From: Candidatus Gottesmanbacteria bacterium | GTDB lineage: Bacteria; Patescibacteriota; Microgenomatia; UBA10105; UBA927 | Assembly: GCA_016218255.1 (NCBI GenBank) | Contig: JACREN010000010.1 | Location: 1-61,996, forward strand | Direction of reading: 5' to 3' | Length of the DNA: 61,996 bases | Program-made: the position numbers and the translations under genes | Part shown: in pieces, positions 8,765-17,912 of the stretch | Numbering within the stretch: the first letter of the stretch is position 1 | Layout: the number at the start of each line of letters is the position of its first letter | Notes under the pieces: generated by a model | Databases searched by the model: none | Told to the model about the DNA's origin: nothing | The model's input: the letters and a program-made list of their open reading frames with translations, nothing else

Positions 8765-10454
8765 GCGTGGAGGTGTCGCCGACGGGGAGACCCATTTCTT
8801 TCGCCTTTAATATCCTCCGCATAATCTTGCCCGAGCGGGTCTTGGGCAGTTTATCGATGAATTCTACCTCGCGGGGATAAGCATGACCGGCCAGATGCTT
8901 CTTTACATATAAAGAAAGTTCGTCTTTTAAGGCTTCCTCCGATTTTTTGTCGGTTATTGATTTGCGTTGTTCATTTTTTAATACAACAAAGGCCTTAATG
9001 ATCTCCCCTCTCATAGGGTCTGGTTTGCCGATAACGCCTGCCTCTATCACCCAGGGGTGAGATACGAGCGCTGATTCCACTTCAAACGGTCCGACGCGTT
9101 CCCCTGACGTTTTGATGACATCATCAGCGCGGCCGATAAACCAGAAATAACCGTCTTTATCCTGCATTCCCCGGTCCCCGGAAATGTACCAATGTCGCGT
9201 AAAATAACTTTTATATTTGTGCGGCCGCTTCCAGATAGTGTGCATCATAGATGGCCACCCGGGCGAAAGAGCAATGTTGCCTTCCTGATTGGGGCCAAGT
9301 TCGGTTCCGCTATCATCTACAATAGCAGCCGTGACTCCAGGAATTGGCTTTCCCATTGAGCCGATTTTTATATTCATACTTGGGTAATTAGCTATACAGA
9401 TGGCGCCTGTTTCTGTCTGCCACCAGGTATCGTGAAATGGCTTGTCAAATGTTTTGATGGCCCACCGGATAGCCTCTGGGTTGAGCGGCTCACCCACTGA
9501 ACACATGTGGCGAAGGGCCGAAAGATCATACTTCTTTACCAGTTCTGTATCGGCCGCCATAAGCATGCGGATAGCGGTAGGAGCGGTGTACCATACCGTA
9601 ACACGGTATTTTGCAAGAAGTTCATACCATTTAGCCGGGTCAAACCGTCCTGCATAGACGAGTGAGGTAATCCCCAATGACCAATTGCCCAATATTTCAT
9701 AGGCGATTCCTGTGACCCATCCGGGGTCTGCGGTACACCAGTATGTGTCGTCATCTTTGAGATCCAGTACCCAGCGGGCTGTCATGTGCTGCTGGAGTAT
9801 GGCGCGGTGACTATGGACTACCCCCTTGGGCTTGCCTGTGGTTCCGGATGTATAGAGCATAAATGCATAGTCATCCGGATCCATATGGCTGATATGCAGT
9901 TCCTCAGGTGCATGGGCAAAAGATGTGATAAACGATTCTGCATCAACGACGATAATGTGCTTGAGTGCCGGAAGTTTTTTACGAATTTTATCGATTCTGG
10001 GTTTTAATTCCTTGGTGGTCATGACGACTGCAGCTTCACTGTTTCCTAGCCGGTCTAATAGGGCTTGTTCCTGAAACGCGCTAAACAGCGTGCCTGCGAT
10101 AGCGCCGATTTTTAGAATTCCTAAAAATGAGAAAAACAATTCAGGGATTCGGGGTAAAAAAAGAAAAACTCGGTCGCCCCGCGCAACGCCAAAGTCTTTG
10201 AGGATGTTGCCGATTTTATTGGATGCGAAGCTTAATTCCTCAAATGTGTATTTTTTCTCATTACCTGTCTCGTCTTCCCAGTAGAGGGCGATTTTGTTTT
10301 TTCTCCAGGTATGGGCATGTCTGTCTACAGCGTTATACGCAGCATTGAGTTTGCCGTCGAACCAGTCAAGTTCTTTTTGGGCGGATTTCCACTGAAAGGT
10401 GCGATAAAACGTATCGTATGCTTCCAGATTATGCGGCGCATCATCGACCTTCAT
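8751..10454 (-). CDS. acsA: AMP-forming acetyl-CoA synthetase
   Basis: This adenylate-forming enzyme makes acetyl-CoA from acetate, CoA and ATP via acetyl-AMP. The start at 10454 (MKVDDAPHNLEAYDTFYRTF, 567 residues) aligns with AcsA proteins of about 570 residues and begins 1 bp after the fbp stop; a start at 10481 is possible. Motifs are YTSGTTGKPKGVVHSH (P-loop-like), WWQTETGA, SGDRG, the hinge GRADDVIKTSGERVGPFE, and the C-terminal KTRSGKIMRR that holds the regulatory lysine which can be acetylated. It is the last enzyme of the gluconeogenic gene run. Acyl-group preference cannot be proved from sequence, but similarity to AcsA is close. Confidence 0.93.
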   Translation of the reverse strand: MKVDDAPHNLEAYDTFYRTFQWKSAQKELDWFDGKLNAAYNAVDRHAHTWRKNKIALYWEDETGNEKKYTFEELSFASNKIGNILKDFGVARGDRVFLFLPRIPELFFSFLGILKIGAIAGTLFSAFQEQALLDRLGNSEAAVVMTTKELKPRIDKIRKKLPALKHIIVVDAESFITSFAHAPEELHISHMDPDDYAFMLYTSGTTGKPKGVVHSHRAILQQHMTARWVLDLKDDDTYWCTADPGWVTGIAYEILGNWSLGITSLVYAGRFDPAKWYELLAKYRVTVWYTAPTAIRMLMAADTELVKKYDLSALRHMCSVGEPLNPEAIRWAIKTFDKPFHDTWWQTETGAICIANYPSMNIKIGSMGKPIPGVTAAIVDDSGTELGPNQEGNIALSPGWPSMMHTIWKRPHKYKSYFTRHWYISGDRGMQDKDGYFWFIGRADDVIKTSGERVGPFEVESALVSHPWVIEAGVIGKPDPMRGEIIKAFVVLKNEQRKSITDKKSEEALKDELSLYVKKHLAGHAYPREVEFIDKLPKTRSGKIMRRILKAKEMGLPVGDTSTLEEY

Positions 10455-10455
10455 G

Positions 10456-11559
10456 CTATTTTCTGGCCACAAATTTGGCATCCAGACGCTTGAGGTTTTC
10501 CATAACCCCTGTGTATTCCATTTCGTCCTGCGGCCCCATGGCAGGATTGAAAAACCCCTGCTCACGGATCATGAGGGTCTTTTTGGTTGCCTTTTCCCGT
10601 ATATAATCCCAGAATGGCTGGTCAAAATAATCCACTGCTTCGGTCAGTTTTCCCTCATGAACACAGTACCCTGCTGCGGACATGACCGTCGGACCATCAA
10701 AGAAAGAAATAATGGAATTTTGCTTGACCGGCATGACCGCGACATGGTGACTGCCCCGGTTGTCTCCAAGCGTATAGTGTGCAAGAGCCCAGGGAGAAAG
10801 GATTTCTCCGGTAGACGGGAATTGCTTTTGAGTTCGCACTATGGCAACCGGATCGTCCTTGCCGACGTATTTACCTGCAATATTATGCAATCTGCTGGTC
10901 GAGGCAACGGAAGCGATGAGCCCAGTCGCATTCTCTACCACTTTTTCGATAATATATCGGTTCGGATCACGTAGAAGTGTGCAGATATCGTAGTAATCCT
11001 CCGGCACCCGTAGAGTAATGACTTTGTCGTGCTCTGTATGATTCACATCCATGATAGTAAACGTAAATCCTGTGTGCATTTCCGGGGCAAGAAGCAGACC
11101 GGCATTATGATAGGGATCAGCAAATCCGGCAAACAGTGGGTAGTTAAAAACGCCCGGTCCGCATTTGTCACCGGCAAACACAACAAACGGCTCTGCAGTC
11201 CGTTCTTCTATTTCCATCTCGGCAGATCCAGGCCCCATGCCGCGGACATTGCCGGAAAATGCATCTTTGAGTAAATCCTGACCGGCACCATACAGGCCCT
11301 GGCTTTTGGCAATTTTTGTGGTTTCTACAAACGTATCCCAGGCGAATTTATGGATATCTGGATGGTCCGTTCCTTTGCCGTGAATCATAAGGAGGGCGAT
11401 ATCATCGCCGGTAAACGTGACACGTGCATCGCTCAAGAGTCCAGTTTTTAGGGCTTCTGCTACTCGGTCCTTTGCTTTTGTCACCATAGCGTCGCTAGGC
11501 CTATTGTGGCCACCGATAGAGCCTGTATCTGCCTTGATAACCGAGATAGTTGTTTTCAT
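10456..11559 (-). CDS. fbp: Bifunctional fructose-1,6-bisphosphate aldolase/phosphatase (archaeal type)
   Basis: This is the type V FBPase/aldolase known from archaea and deep bacterial lineages. It condenses triose phosphates to FBP and dephosphorylates it to fructose 6-phosphate, making gluconeogenesis unidirectional. The 367 residues include the metal-binding KADTGSIGGH near the N-terminus, FTGDDIALLMIHGKG near 49-63, and the family-typical GDKCGPG, PYHNAGL and DPVAIVRTQ segments. The start codon follows a strong AAAGGAGG (7-base spacing), which itself directly follows a 34-bp palindrome. Its place after eno and gpmI and before acsA fits a gluconeogenic role. Confidence 0.95.
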   Translation of the reverse strand: MKTTISVIKADTGSIGGHNRPSDAMVTKAKDRVAEALKTGLLSDARVTFTGDDIALLMIHGKGTDHPDIHKFAWDTFVETTKIAKSQGLYGAGQDLLKDAFSGNVRGMGPGSAEMEIEERTAEPFVVFAGDKCGPGVFNYPLFAGFADPYHNAGLLLAPEMHTGFTFTIMDVNHTEHDKVITLRVPEDYYDICTLLRDPNRYIIEKVVENATGLIASVASTSRLHNIAGKYVGKDDPVAIVRTQKQFPSTGEILSPWALAHYTLGDNRGSHHVAVMPVKQNSIISFFDGPTVMSAAGYCVHEGKLTEAVDYFDQPFWDYIREKATKKTLMIREQGFFNPAMGPQDEMEYTGVMENLKRLDAKFVARK

Positions 11560-11574
11560 ACTGTTGCCTCCTTT

Positions 11575-11608
11575 ACACTAAAAATTTCTGTTCAGAAATT
11601 TTTAGTGT
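11575..11608. repeat. Perfect 16-bp-stem palindrome between gpmI and fbp
   Basis: The arm ACACTAAAAATTTCTG (11575-11590), a 2-base loop and its exact complement (11593-11608) form a 34-bp perfect palindrome. It contains the last codons and TGA stop of gpmI and ends one base before the AAAGGAGG ribosome site of fbp. No U-tract follows it in the direction of transcription, so it is not a classical terminator. It could act as an mRNA processing or attenuation hairpin, or as an operator. Confidence 0.85.
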
Positions 11609-13247
11609 GAACATCTGCCAATAAATTATTTCCTGTCATCTCTGAAGGAATTGGGATACGCATATGGGAAAGTATAGTGGGAGCAACGTCTGCGAGCTTC
11701 CCCGCCGGTAGAGCAACAGGATAATTATCGAAATCATGATCAATCATAATAAGTGGTACCGGAAACGTAGAATGTTCTGTATCCATCTGCCCGTTGATAT
11801 CGAGCATCTCTTCCACATTACCATGGTCTCCTGTGATGACGCAAGTGCCGCTTCGGGCAAGAACCTGTTCTACAATCGCGCCAACACACGCATCCGCGGT
11901 TTCACATGCACGGATCGCGGCTCCTATGCTACCGGTGTGTGCCACCATATCAGGATTTGCAAAATTGACCAGAATGAAGCCATAGACATCTATGGCGAGT
12001 CGATCAATAATTTTTGTTGTCAACTCTCGCGATGCCATATCCGGTTGCAGGTCATAGGTGGCAACCTTTGGCGAAGGGATGATAAGTCGATCTTCACCAG
12101 CCAGTGGCATTTCGCGCATCCCGTTAAAATAATAGGTCACGAAACGCTCTTTTTCGGTTTCCGAAACGCGAAGCTGACGGATGTTGTGGTCGGCCAGCAC
12201 AGCACCCAACGGCAGAGAGACTGGATTGGGAGGGTACGCCACGACTGCGGGCAAATCGCGTTCGTATTCTGTCATGGTAACAAAAAATATATTCGGAAGT
12301 TTTATCTGTCGGGTAAAAGGTACACCTTGGTCTTCCGGCTCGACGACATGTTTATGAAAATATTTCACCGCATACGGGTCAAAAGACTGCGATTCTCTCT
12401 GATCTTCAAAATCAGGTAAAATGAGTGCTCGGGTGAGTTGGCGCGGTCGGTCAATGCGATAGTTAAAAAAGATAACCGCATCATGATTGGCGATACGTGG
12501 ATACGGCTTGGCTTCCTGATCCAGAATGATGGTTGGGTCGATAAATTCATCGGTTTTTCCTTTTGCGTAGGATGCCTCAATGGCTGCCTGAGCAGATGGG
12601 GCGGTGAGCCCCCCGGTTTCTGTAAGTGCTCGGTATGCCGATTCAGTCCGTTCCCAACGGTGATCACGATCCATGGCGTAGTAGCGTCCGATGATGGTGG
12701 CAATATGACCAACACCGAGTTTTTGACAGCGGTCTTCTGTATCCTGAATGAATCGCTTCGCCGACGTTGGAGGAGAATCCCGACCGTCTGTAAAGAGGTG
12801 AAGAAACGCTCGGCAATCGCATTGGTTAGCCGTCTGATATCGCTTTAACAACTGTAAAAGTGCCCATAGATGCTCCCGGTTGGAGTGTACACCTGCGTCA
12901 CCTATAAGACCCATGAGGTGCAGGTTGGACTTGTGCTCCTGGGCGTATTTGATGGCTCCTAAAAACGCTTCGTTGGTGAAAAAGCTCCCGTCCGCGATGG
13001 CCATATTAATGCGGGGCAAATCCTGATAGACAACCCTACCGGCTCCGATATTGATGTGACCGGTTTCTGTGTTTCCGTCTTCTCCAGAGGGTAATCCGAC
13101 TGCTTCGCCGGATGCAGAAAGCTGTGTATGAGGATATGATGCCCAGAGGGACGGTATATGGGTAAGTTTAGCCTGGGATATAGCATTGCCTGGCCCTGGA
13201 GGAGCAAGCCCCCAGCCATCCAATATAATAAGAACGACGGGTTTCAT
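11592..13247 (-). CDS. gpmI: 2,3-bisphosphoglycerate-independent phosphoglycerate mutase
   Basis: GpmI interconverts 3- and 2-phosphoglycerate through a phosphoenzyme. The 551-residue protein has the alkaline-phosphatase-fold metal ligands (ILDGWG with Asp10, FANPDMVAHTG, GDHGNVEEM, EHSTFPVPLIM) and the substrate-binding DGRDSPPTSA. The position of the phosphorylated serine (family GNSE) is occupied by Thr60 in GNTETGHINIGAGR. Threonine serves as nucleophile in some relatives of this fold, so activity is plausible. The start overlaps the eno stop by 4 bp (ATGA), implying coupled translation of sequential pathway enzymes. Confidence 0.95.
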   Translation of the reverse strand: MKPVVLIILDGWGLAPPGPGNAISQAKLTHIPSLWASYPHTQLSASGEAVGLPSGEDGNTETGHINIGAGRVVYQDLPRINMAIADGSFFTNEAFLGAIKYAQEHKSNLHLMGLIGDAGVHSNREHLWALLQLLKRYQTANQCDCRAFLHLFTDGRDSPPTSAKRFIQDTEDRCQKLGVGHIATIIGRYYAMDRDHRWERTESAYRALTETGGLTAPSAQAAIEASYAKGKTDEFIDPTIILDQEAKPYPRIANHDAVIFFNYRIDRPRQLTRALILPDFEDQRESQSFDPYAVKYFHKHVVEPEDQGVPFTRQIKLPNIFFVTMTEYERDLPAVVAYPPNPVSLPLGAVLADHNIRQLRVSETEKERFVTYYFNGMREMPLAGEDRLIIPSPKVATYDLQPDMASRELTTKIIDRLAIDVYGFILVNFANPDMVAHTGSIGAAIRACETADACVGAIVEQVLARSGTCVITGDHGNVEEMLDINGQMDTEHSTFPVPLIMIDHDFDNYPVALPAGKLADVAPTILSHMRIPIPSEMTGNNLLADVHTKNF

Positions 13248-14515
13248 TTGGCGGGTATTAGGTCGGATTCGATTGCCAGCAAGCGGTTGTATTTCTCTAC
13301 CCGCTCCCCTCTGGCCGGAGCACCGAACTTTACGTAATCAGATTGTATAGCTACGGCAAGATCTGCGATGGATGAGTCTACGGTTTCACCGCTCCGGTGC
13401 GATACGATAATTTTTATATCGTTTTTCTTCGCCAGTGCCACAACCGACAAAAATTCCGAAAGCGAACCGACCTGATTCGGCTTAACCAATATCGCATTGC
13501 ATGCTTTTTCATCAATTGCTTTTTGAAGCCGGCTCACACTGGTAACCAAAAGATCATCGCCAACAATTAAGATATCGCGGCCAACTTCCCGGGTAAGTTG
13601 GCTCCAATTGGACCAGTCATCTTCTTCCAGCGCGTCTTCCACAAGGAGCAGCCGGTATTTGGCGTTAAGCTCTTTAATATAATTAATGAAATCGCGGCCT
13701 GAAAGTGCTGTGGGTTTATCTTTGATTTGGTAGCCCAGTAGAGTTTTGAAATGGCTTGCTGCAATATCCAGTCCGAAAAAAACCTCCCGGCCGAAGTGAT
13801 AGTGTGAATCTGCGATAGCCTGGTGGATAATGTCGAGTGCCTCCAAATTTGTAAATAAATTCGGTGCGAATCCTCCCTCATCTCCGACACTGTGAATTGC
13901 GTTCCTGTATGTCAATATTTTTTTGAGTGTCTGATAAATTTCTACTCCCATCCTCAGGCCGTCATGATATGACCGGTTGGTGGCAGGGATGATCATAAAT
14001 TCCTGGAAATCCAAATTGCCGGCGCCGTGTTTGCCGCCGTTTATAATATTAAAGAGCGGCGTCGGTATGCGGTTGAGAGAAATGTTGAGGTTCTTGTCTA
14101 TCATGGCATGAACATAACGGTATAGAGGCATCTGGCTATTGGCTGCTGCCGCTTTGGCCACTGCCAAAGAAACGCTCAAGATGCTGTTGGCGCCCAGATT
14201 TGCTTTGTTGGGTGTTCCATCCAGACTGATCATCGCCTCATCTATTGTTTTTTGATTTGTGCTCTCCTGCCCGCGCAGCTTGGGAGCAATAATTGTATTG
14301 ACATTATTTACCGCCTTAAGCACACCCATGCCGCCAAAGCGTGTCTCGTCGTGATCTCGTAGTTCAACCGACTCGTGTTTACCAACGGAAGCTCCGGAAG
14401 GCACCGACGCAGTAGCCCGGTATCCGCTTTGAAGAATTACTGTGGTCTCTATGGTCGGATTGCCTCGGGAATCCAATATCTCACGTGCGGTAATGGAATA
14501 TATTTTGGGATCCAT
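13244..14515 (-). CDS. eno: Enolase
   Basis: Enolase interconverts 2-phosphoglycerate and phosphoenolpyruvate. From the ATG at 14515 (MDPKIYSITAREILDSRG) it is 423 residues, near the usual 425-435. Conserved elements are GNPTIETTV, GDEGGFAPN, the Mg ligands in FFGLDIAAS, LLVEDALEEDDW and IVGDDLLVT, the catalytic lysine in AILVKPNQ, and SHRSGET. The mobile active-site loop reads SGASVGKHES, whereas most enolases have SGASTG; this small deviation should not abolish activity. It follows ppsA by 33 bp and overlaps gpmI by 4 bp. Confidence 0.96.
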   Translation of the reverse strand: MDPKIYSITAREILDSRGNPTIETTVILQSGYRATASVPSGASVGKHESVELRDHDETRFGGMGVLKAVNNVNTIIAPKLRGQESTNQKTIDEAMISLDGTPNKANLGANSILSVSLAVAKAAAANSQMPLYRYVHAMIDKNLNISLNRIPTPLFNIINGGKHGAGNLDFQEFMIIPATNRSYHDGLRMGVEIYQTLKKILTYRNAIHSVGDEGGFAPNLFTNLEALDIIHQAIADSHYHFGREVFFGLDIAASHFKTLLGYQIKDKPTALSGRDFINYIKELNAKYRLLLVEDALEEDDWSNWSQLTREVGRDILIVGDDLLVTSVSRLQKAIDEKACNAILVKPNQVGSLSEFLSVVALAKKNDIKIIVSHRSGETVDSSIADLAVAIQSDYVKFGAPARGERVEKYNRLLAIESDLIPAK

Positions 14516-14548
14516 ATATTCAGTATACAACAAAAATATATTTGGGAT

Positions 14549-16828
14549 TTACCGTTTTTTGGTGACCAGCTTTCTTTCTGCCTCCGCAACGGTTTCCCGG
14601 ACCCGGTCGATCGCATCTGGGTTTACGGATACGCTGGTAATGCCCCAACGGACAAGTTTTTCCACCAATTCGGGATAATCGGAGGGCGCCTGGCCGCACA
14701 TGGATACGGTGACTCCGCGTTTCACTGCAGTCGTAATAACGCGCTCAAACGCCCAAAGCACCGCAGGATCCATCTCATTAAAGTCATGTGCAACCTCGTT
14801 GTTGTCCCGGTCTGTTCCCAATATCAACATAGTGAGGTCGTTGGATCCTATGGAGACCCCATCAATGCCAACGTCCAGATACTGGTCCAGCATGATTGCA
14901 TTCGTGGGCAGTTCGACCATCATCCAAAGTTTGAAGGTGGGAGTCCGCATAAGTCCGCTTGCCGCTACTATTTTTTTTACTTCCAAAAGCTCTTTGGGTG
15001 TGCGGACAAAGGGAATCATGAGATAGAGGTTTTTGAAGCCCAGCTTATTCCGGACGCGCTTGATAGCCTCAAGTTCCAAATCAAACACCTGTGAGTCTGC
15101 AATATAGCGTGCGGCACCACGGAATCCGAGCATCGGGTTTTCCTCAGGAGGCTCGAAGGCCTGACCACCTTTCAGATTACGGTACTCATTGGTACGAAAA
15201 TCTGTGGCGCGGTAGACAACTGGTCGCGGGGAAAACGCCCGGCAAAACGTCTCCAGATTATCTGCCAAATGATTAATAAATACTTGTTGCCTTTTGTCCT
15301 GTATGAATTTACGTGGGTGGGTACCGATATCCGCAATCATAAATTCTGCGCGAAGAAGCCCAACGCCGTCCGCGTTCATCCGCGCTACAGCTTCTGCGCG
15401 GCTAACTTCGGCCAGATTTACATACACCTTCGTGGCAGTTTTTATTTTTGTAGTATTGGGAGCATTTGTTAAATTGGGTGTATTTGATTTCATTACCGCT
15501 CCCCGGTATACATCCCCTGTAGAGCCGTTTACTGTAATGACGAGTCCATCCCGCACCAGATTTTGGATATTCTTGGCTCCGACAACTGCGGGGATGCCCA
15601 ATTCCCGTGACACAATGGCAGCATGGGAGGTTCTGCCTCCCCGCTCGGTAAGTATGGCAACCGCCTTCCGCATCGCGGGAACAAAATCTGGGTTGGTTTG
15701 CTCAGCTACTAGTATATCCCCACGGGCGATTTTATGAATCTCTTTGGCAGACGAAAGCTTTTTCACAGGTCCTGAGGCAATGCCCGGACTCGCTGGATCG
15801 CCTTGCGCCAACAAGGGCAAACCAGGTGAATTTGTCCTGGGTTGATGTGCATTGACCTGTGAACTGCCGGTGGTGGTAACCGGTCTGGTTTGCACGATAT
15901 AGACATCGCCATTTTCGATGGCCCATTCCACATCCTGAGGAAAATAATAGTGCTTTTCCAACTTTTTGCCGAGCGTAGCTATTGTCAGTATCTGGCTGTC
16001 GGTAAGCTTTAGTTTGTTGGCATCGTTCGCTTTTGGTTTGACAATCACGTTCTCGTGCCCCCTTTTTATCATCATTTTCTCCTGATTATGTGGCTGCTTG
16101 ACCAGTATCCGATTGGTTTTTTTCTCCACTTCATAGTGATCCGGGGTGACGGCACCCTGTACTATCATTTCGCCGAGCCCCAAAATCGCCTCAATAACGA
16201 CTTTGCTTTTGTCATTCGTAACCGGATCGATGGTGAACATAACTCCGGATGTATCTGAAGCCACCATTTTCTGAACGGGTACGGCGATAGCGACTTTAAA
16301 ATGATCAAAATGGTTCGTCTCGCGGTAAAATATCGCGCGTGCCGTAAAAAGTGAAGCCCAGGCCTCTTTTATTTTTTCTAAAAGATTCGCCTCTCCCTGT
16401 ACGTTGAGAAACGTGGATTGCTGGCCGGCAAATGATGCGCCGGGCAGGTCTTCAGCAGTGGCAGAGGACCGAACGGCAACCAGCGCATGATGTAGCAGCT
16501 TACCTCCTAATGCATAGTAGGCCGGAATGATATCGCGGGCGATGCCTTTGGGAAATGCCGACCTAGTAATGAGTTTTTGAATTGATACGGCCGCTTTATC
16601 AAGCGCCTTGCTCTCACTGACACGGAGCCCCAGTAACTGCTGACGAATCTTTTCCGTGAGATTTGCTTCTTCCAGGAAATCCCGGTACGCCGCCGCGGTG
16701 ACGACAAATCCTGGAGGCACTGGAAATCCTGCCTTTGTCATTTCGCCTAGATTTGCCCCTTTACCACCGACTAATGCACCATCATCTTTGCCGACTTTAG
16801 CAAACTGCATGACATACGCCGGCTTCAT
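14549..16828 (-). CDS. ppsA: Phosphoenolpyruvate synthase
   Basis: PpsA converts pyruvate and ATP to PEP, AMP and phosphate, the entry step of gluconeogenesis. The 759 residues show the N-terminal ATP-grasp domain (VGGKGANLGEM, VRSSATAEDLPGASFAGQ), the swivelling phosphohistidine domain (GGRTSHAAIVSRELGIPAVVG, His near 403) and the C-terminal TIM barrel ending in VSMCGQAPSDYPE with the catalytic cysteine near 708. The Shine-Dalgarno sequence AAGGAGG is supplied by the last codons of the upstream PGI/PMI gene, whose stop overlaps the ATG by 4 bp. The PEP-synthase type (not pyruvate phosphate dikinase) is favoured by the length and motif wording. Confidence 0.95.
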   Translation of the reverse strand: MKPAYVMQFAKVGKDDGALVGGKGANLGEMTKAGFPVPPGFVVTAAAYRDFLEEANLTEKIRQQLLGLRVSESKALDKAAVSIQKLITRSAFPKGIARDIIPAYYALGGKLLHHALVAVRSSATAEDLPGASFAGQQSTFLNVQGEANLLEKIKEAWASLFTARAIFYRETNHFDHFKVAIAVPVQKMVASDTSGVMFTIDPVTNDKSKVVIEAILGLGEMIVQGAVTPDHYEVEKKTNRILVKQPHNQEKMMIKRGHENVIVKPKANDANKLKLTDSQILTIATLGKKLEKHYYFPQDVEWAIENGDVYIVQTRPVTTTGSSQVNAHQPRTNSPGLPLLAQGDPASPGIASGPVKKLSSAKEIHKIARGDILVAEQTNPDFVPAMRKAVAILTERGGRTSHAAIVSRELGIPAVVGAKNIQNLVRDGLVITVNGSTGDVYRGAVMKSNTPNLTNAPNTTKIKTATKVYVNLAEVSRAEAVARMNADGVGLLRAEFMIADIGTHPRKFIQDKRQQVFINHLADNLETFCRAFSPRPVVYRATDFRTNEYRNLKGGQAFEPPEENPMLGFRGAARYIADSQVFDLELEAIKRVRNKLGFKNLYLMIPFVRTPKELLEVKKIVAASGLMRTPTFKLWMMVELPTNAIMLDQYLDVGIDGVSIGSNDLTMLILGTDRDNNEVAHDFNEMDPAVLWAFERVITTAVKRGVTVSMCGQAPSDYPELVEKLVRWGITSVSVNPDAIDRVRETVAEAERKLVTKKR

Positions 16829-17904
16829 ATATCCTCCTTTTTTAATTGCTCTTTAAAATAATCCACCCAGGGTATGGCAACCGGATCAATATCGTTGAGC
16901 ATGGCGCCATACAGCGTGGTGAATCCTGCCAGTGTATATGCTTCTAGTACTGCGGCAAGAGGCGTGATTCCGATCAATGGGATATCGAGTACCTTTATGC
17001 CCTGTTTTTTTACGACCTCTTGGGTGATACGGAAGCGCTTGGTTACTAGCGGGCTGTATAAAGGGGAAGTAAAAAAGACAAATAAACCATGCTCTTTTAG
17101 GCTATTTGGACGGGCTAACCCCTCCATAAGGTGATGATTGAGTTCTGGTATGATGCGCGGATCAGATATCATTTTTGCTGTTTCGTTTAGCTGGTTGGCA
17201 AAACCGTTACCGAATCCTTTGAGAAACTCTGCAGTAATGATAAACGGATGAGTTCCATCAAGAGCGCGAGCTAGCTGTTTGGCTTGGTTCTGTGCAGTCG
17301 GAATATCTTCTGTGTAGCGTGTGGCAGTCTTTCGGGCAAAGGTAATGGCAGAAGCAACAGCTATATCATCTATGTCGATAAGGCCAAACGCTTTTAATAG
17401 GCCCAAGTGCCCCATAAGAAGGTACCCTCCGCCGATTCTCGGTTGGCCGCAGGGATTATGCGTTGGTATAAACTGGTATATCGGTGCCCCCTGTGCACGG
17501 AGAAAGTCTGCAATCGGCCCACCGCTCATAATGCCTGCAAGTTTAGCTCCGCGTTTGAGCGCGTCTTTGCCGCATGCCATGACTTCTTCTGTGGTACCTG
17601 AGAATGAAGACAAAATAACTAGTGTTTCGGAATCTACGTAGGCCGGCAGGGTGTAGTCATCAACTATCTCGTAGGGCTCACGGATTTGGTCACGGAAGAG
17701 TTCCTTGATGGTCCGCGGGGTAAAACGTGAGCCTCCCATGCCTGCAACGCATACATTATAAATAGGTTTATAAGTGGAAGGGATCGGAATGGTAGATGCT
17801 TCGCGCCATGCCTGTGCGCATTGATCGGCAAACTGCTTTGTGGATGCCAGAACCCCCTTGGGATCTAGTGCAGTCATTGCCTGAATGTCGTTAAGATCTG
17901 CCAT
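16825..17904 (-). CDS. Bifunctional phosphoglucose/phosphomannose isomerase
   Basis: Enzymes of this type interconvert glucose-6-P or mannose-6-P with fructose-6-P; they are common in archaea and some bacteria and differ from classical Pgi. The 359-residue protein has two SIS domains: CVAGMGGSRFTPRT (near 52-65) and ILSSFSGTTEEVMACG (near 97-112), with the catalytic region NHHLMEG near 251-257. It sits between phosphomannomutase (8-bp gap) and ppsA (4-bp overlap), linking gluconeogenesis to sugar-nucleotide precursors. Its final codons double as the ribosome binding site of ppsA. Confidence 0.92.
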   Translation of the reverse strand: MADLNDIQAMTALDPKGVLASTKQFADQCAQAWREASTIPIPSTYKPIYNVCVAGMGGSRFTPRTIKELFRDQIREPYEIVDDYTLPAYVDSETLVILSSFSGTTEEVMACGKDALKRGAKLAGIMSGGPIADFLRAQGAPIYQFIPTHNPCGQPRIGGGYLLMGHLGLLKAFGLIDIDDIAVASAITFARKTATRYTEDIPTAQNQAKQLARALDGTHPFIITAEFLKGFGNGFANQLNETAKMISDPRIIPELNHHLMEGLARPNSLKEHGLFVFFTSPLYSPLVTKRFRITQEVVKKQGIKVLDIPLIGITPLAAVLEAYTLAGFTTLYGAMLNDIDPVAIPWVDYFKEQLKKEDI

Positions 17905-17912
17905 AGGACTAC

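Noticed and set aside
11736..12419. 227-codon plus-strand open frame
   Set aside because: It is antisense to gpmI, rich in Cys, His and Ile, and has no family features.
14375..15094. 239-codon plus-strand open frame
   Set aside because: It is antisense to ppsA and eno, both of which have complete motifs in the other direction.
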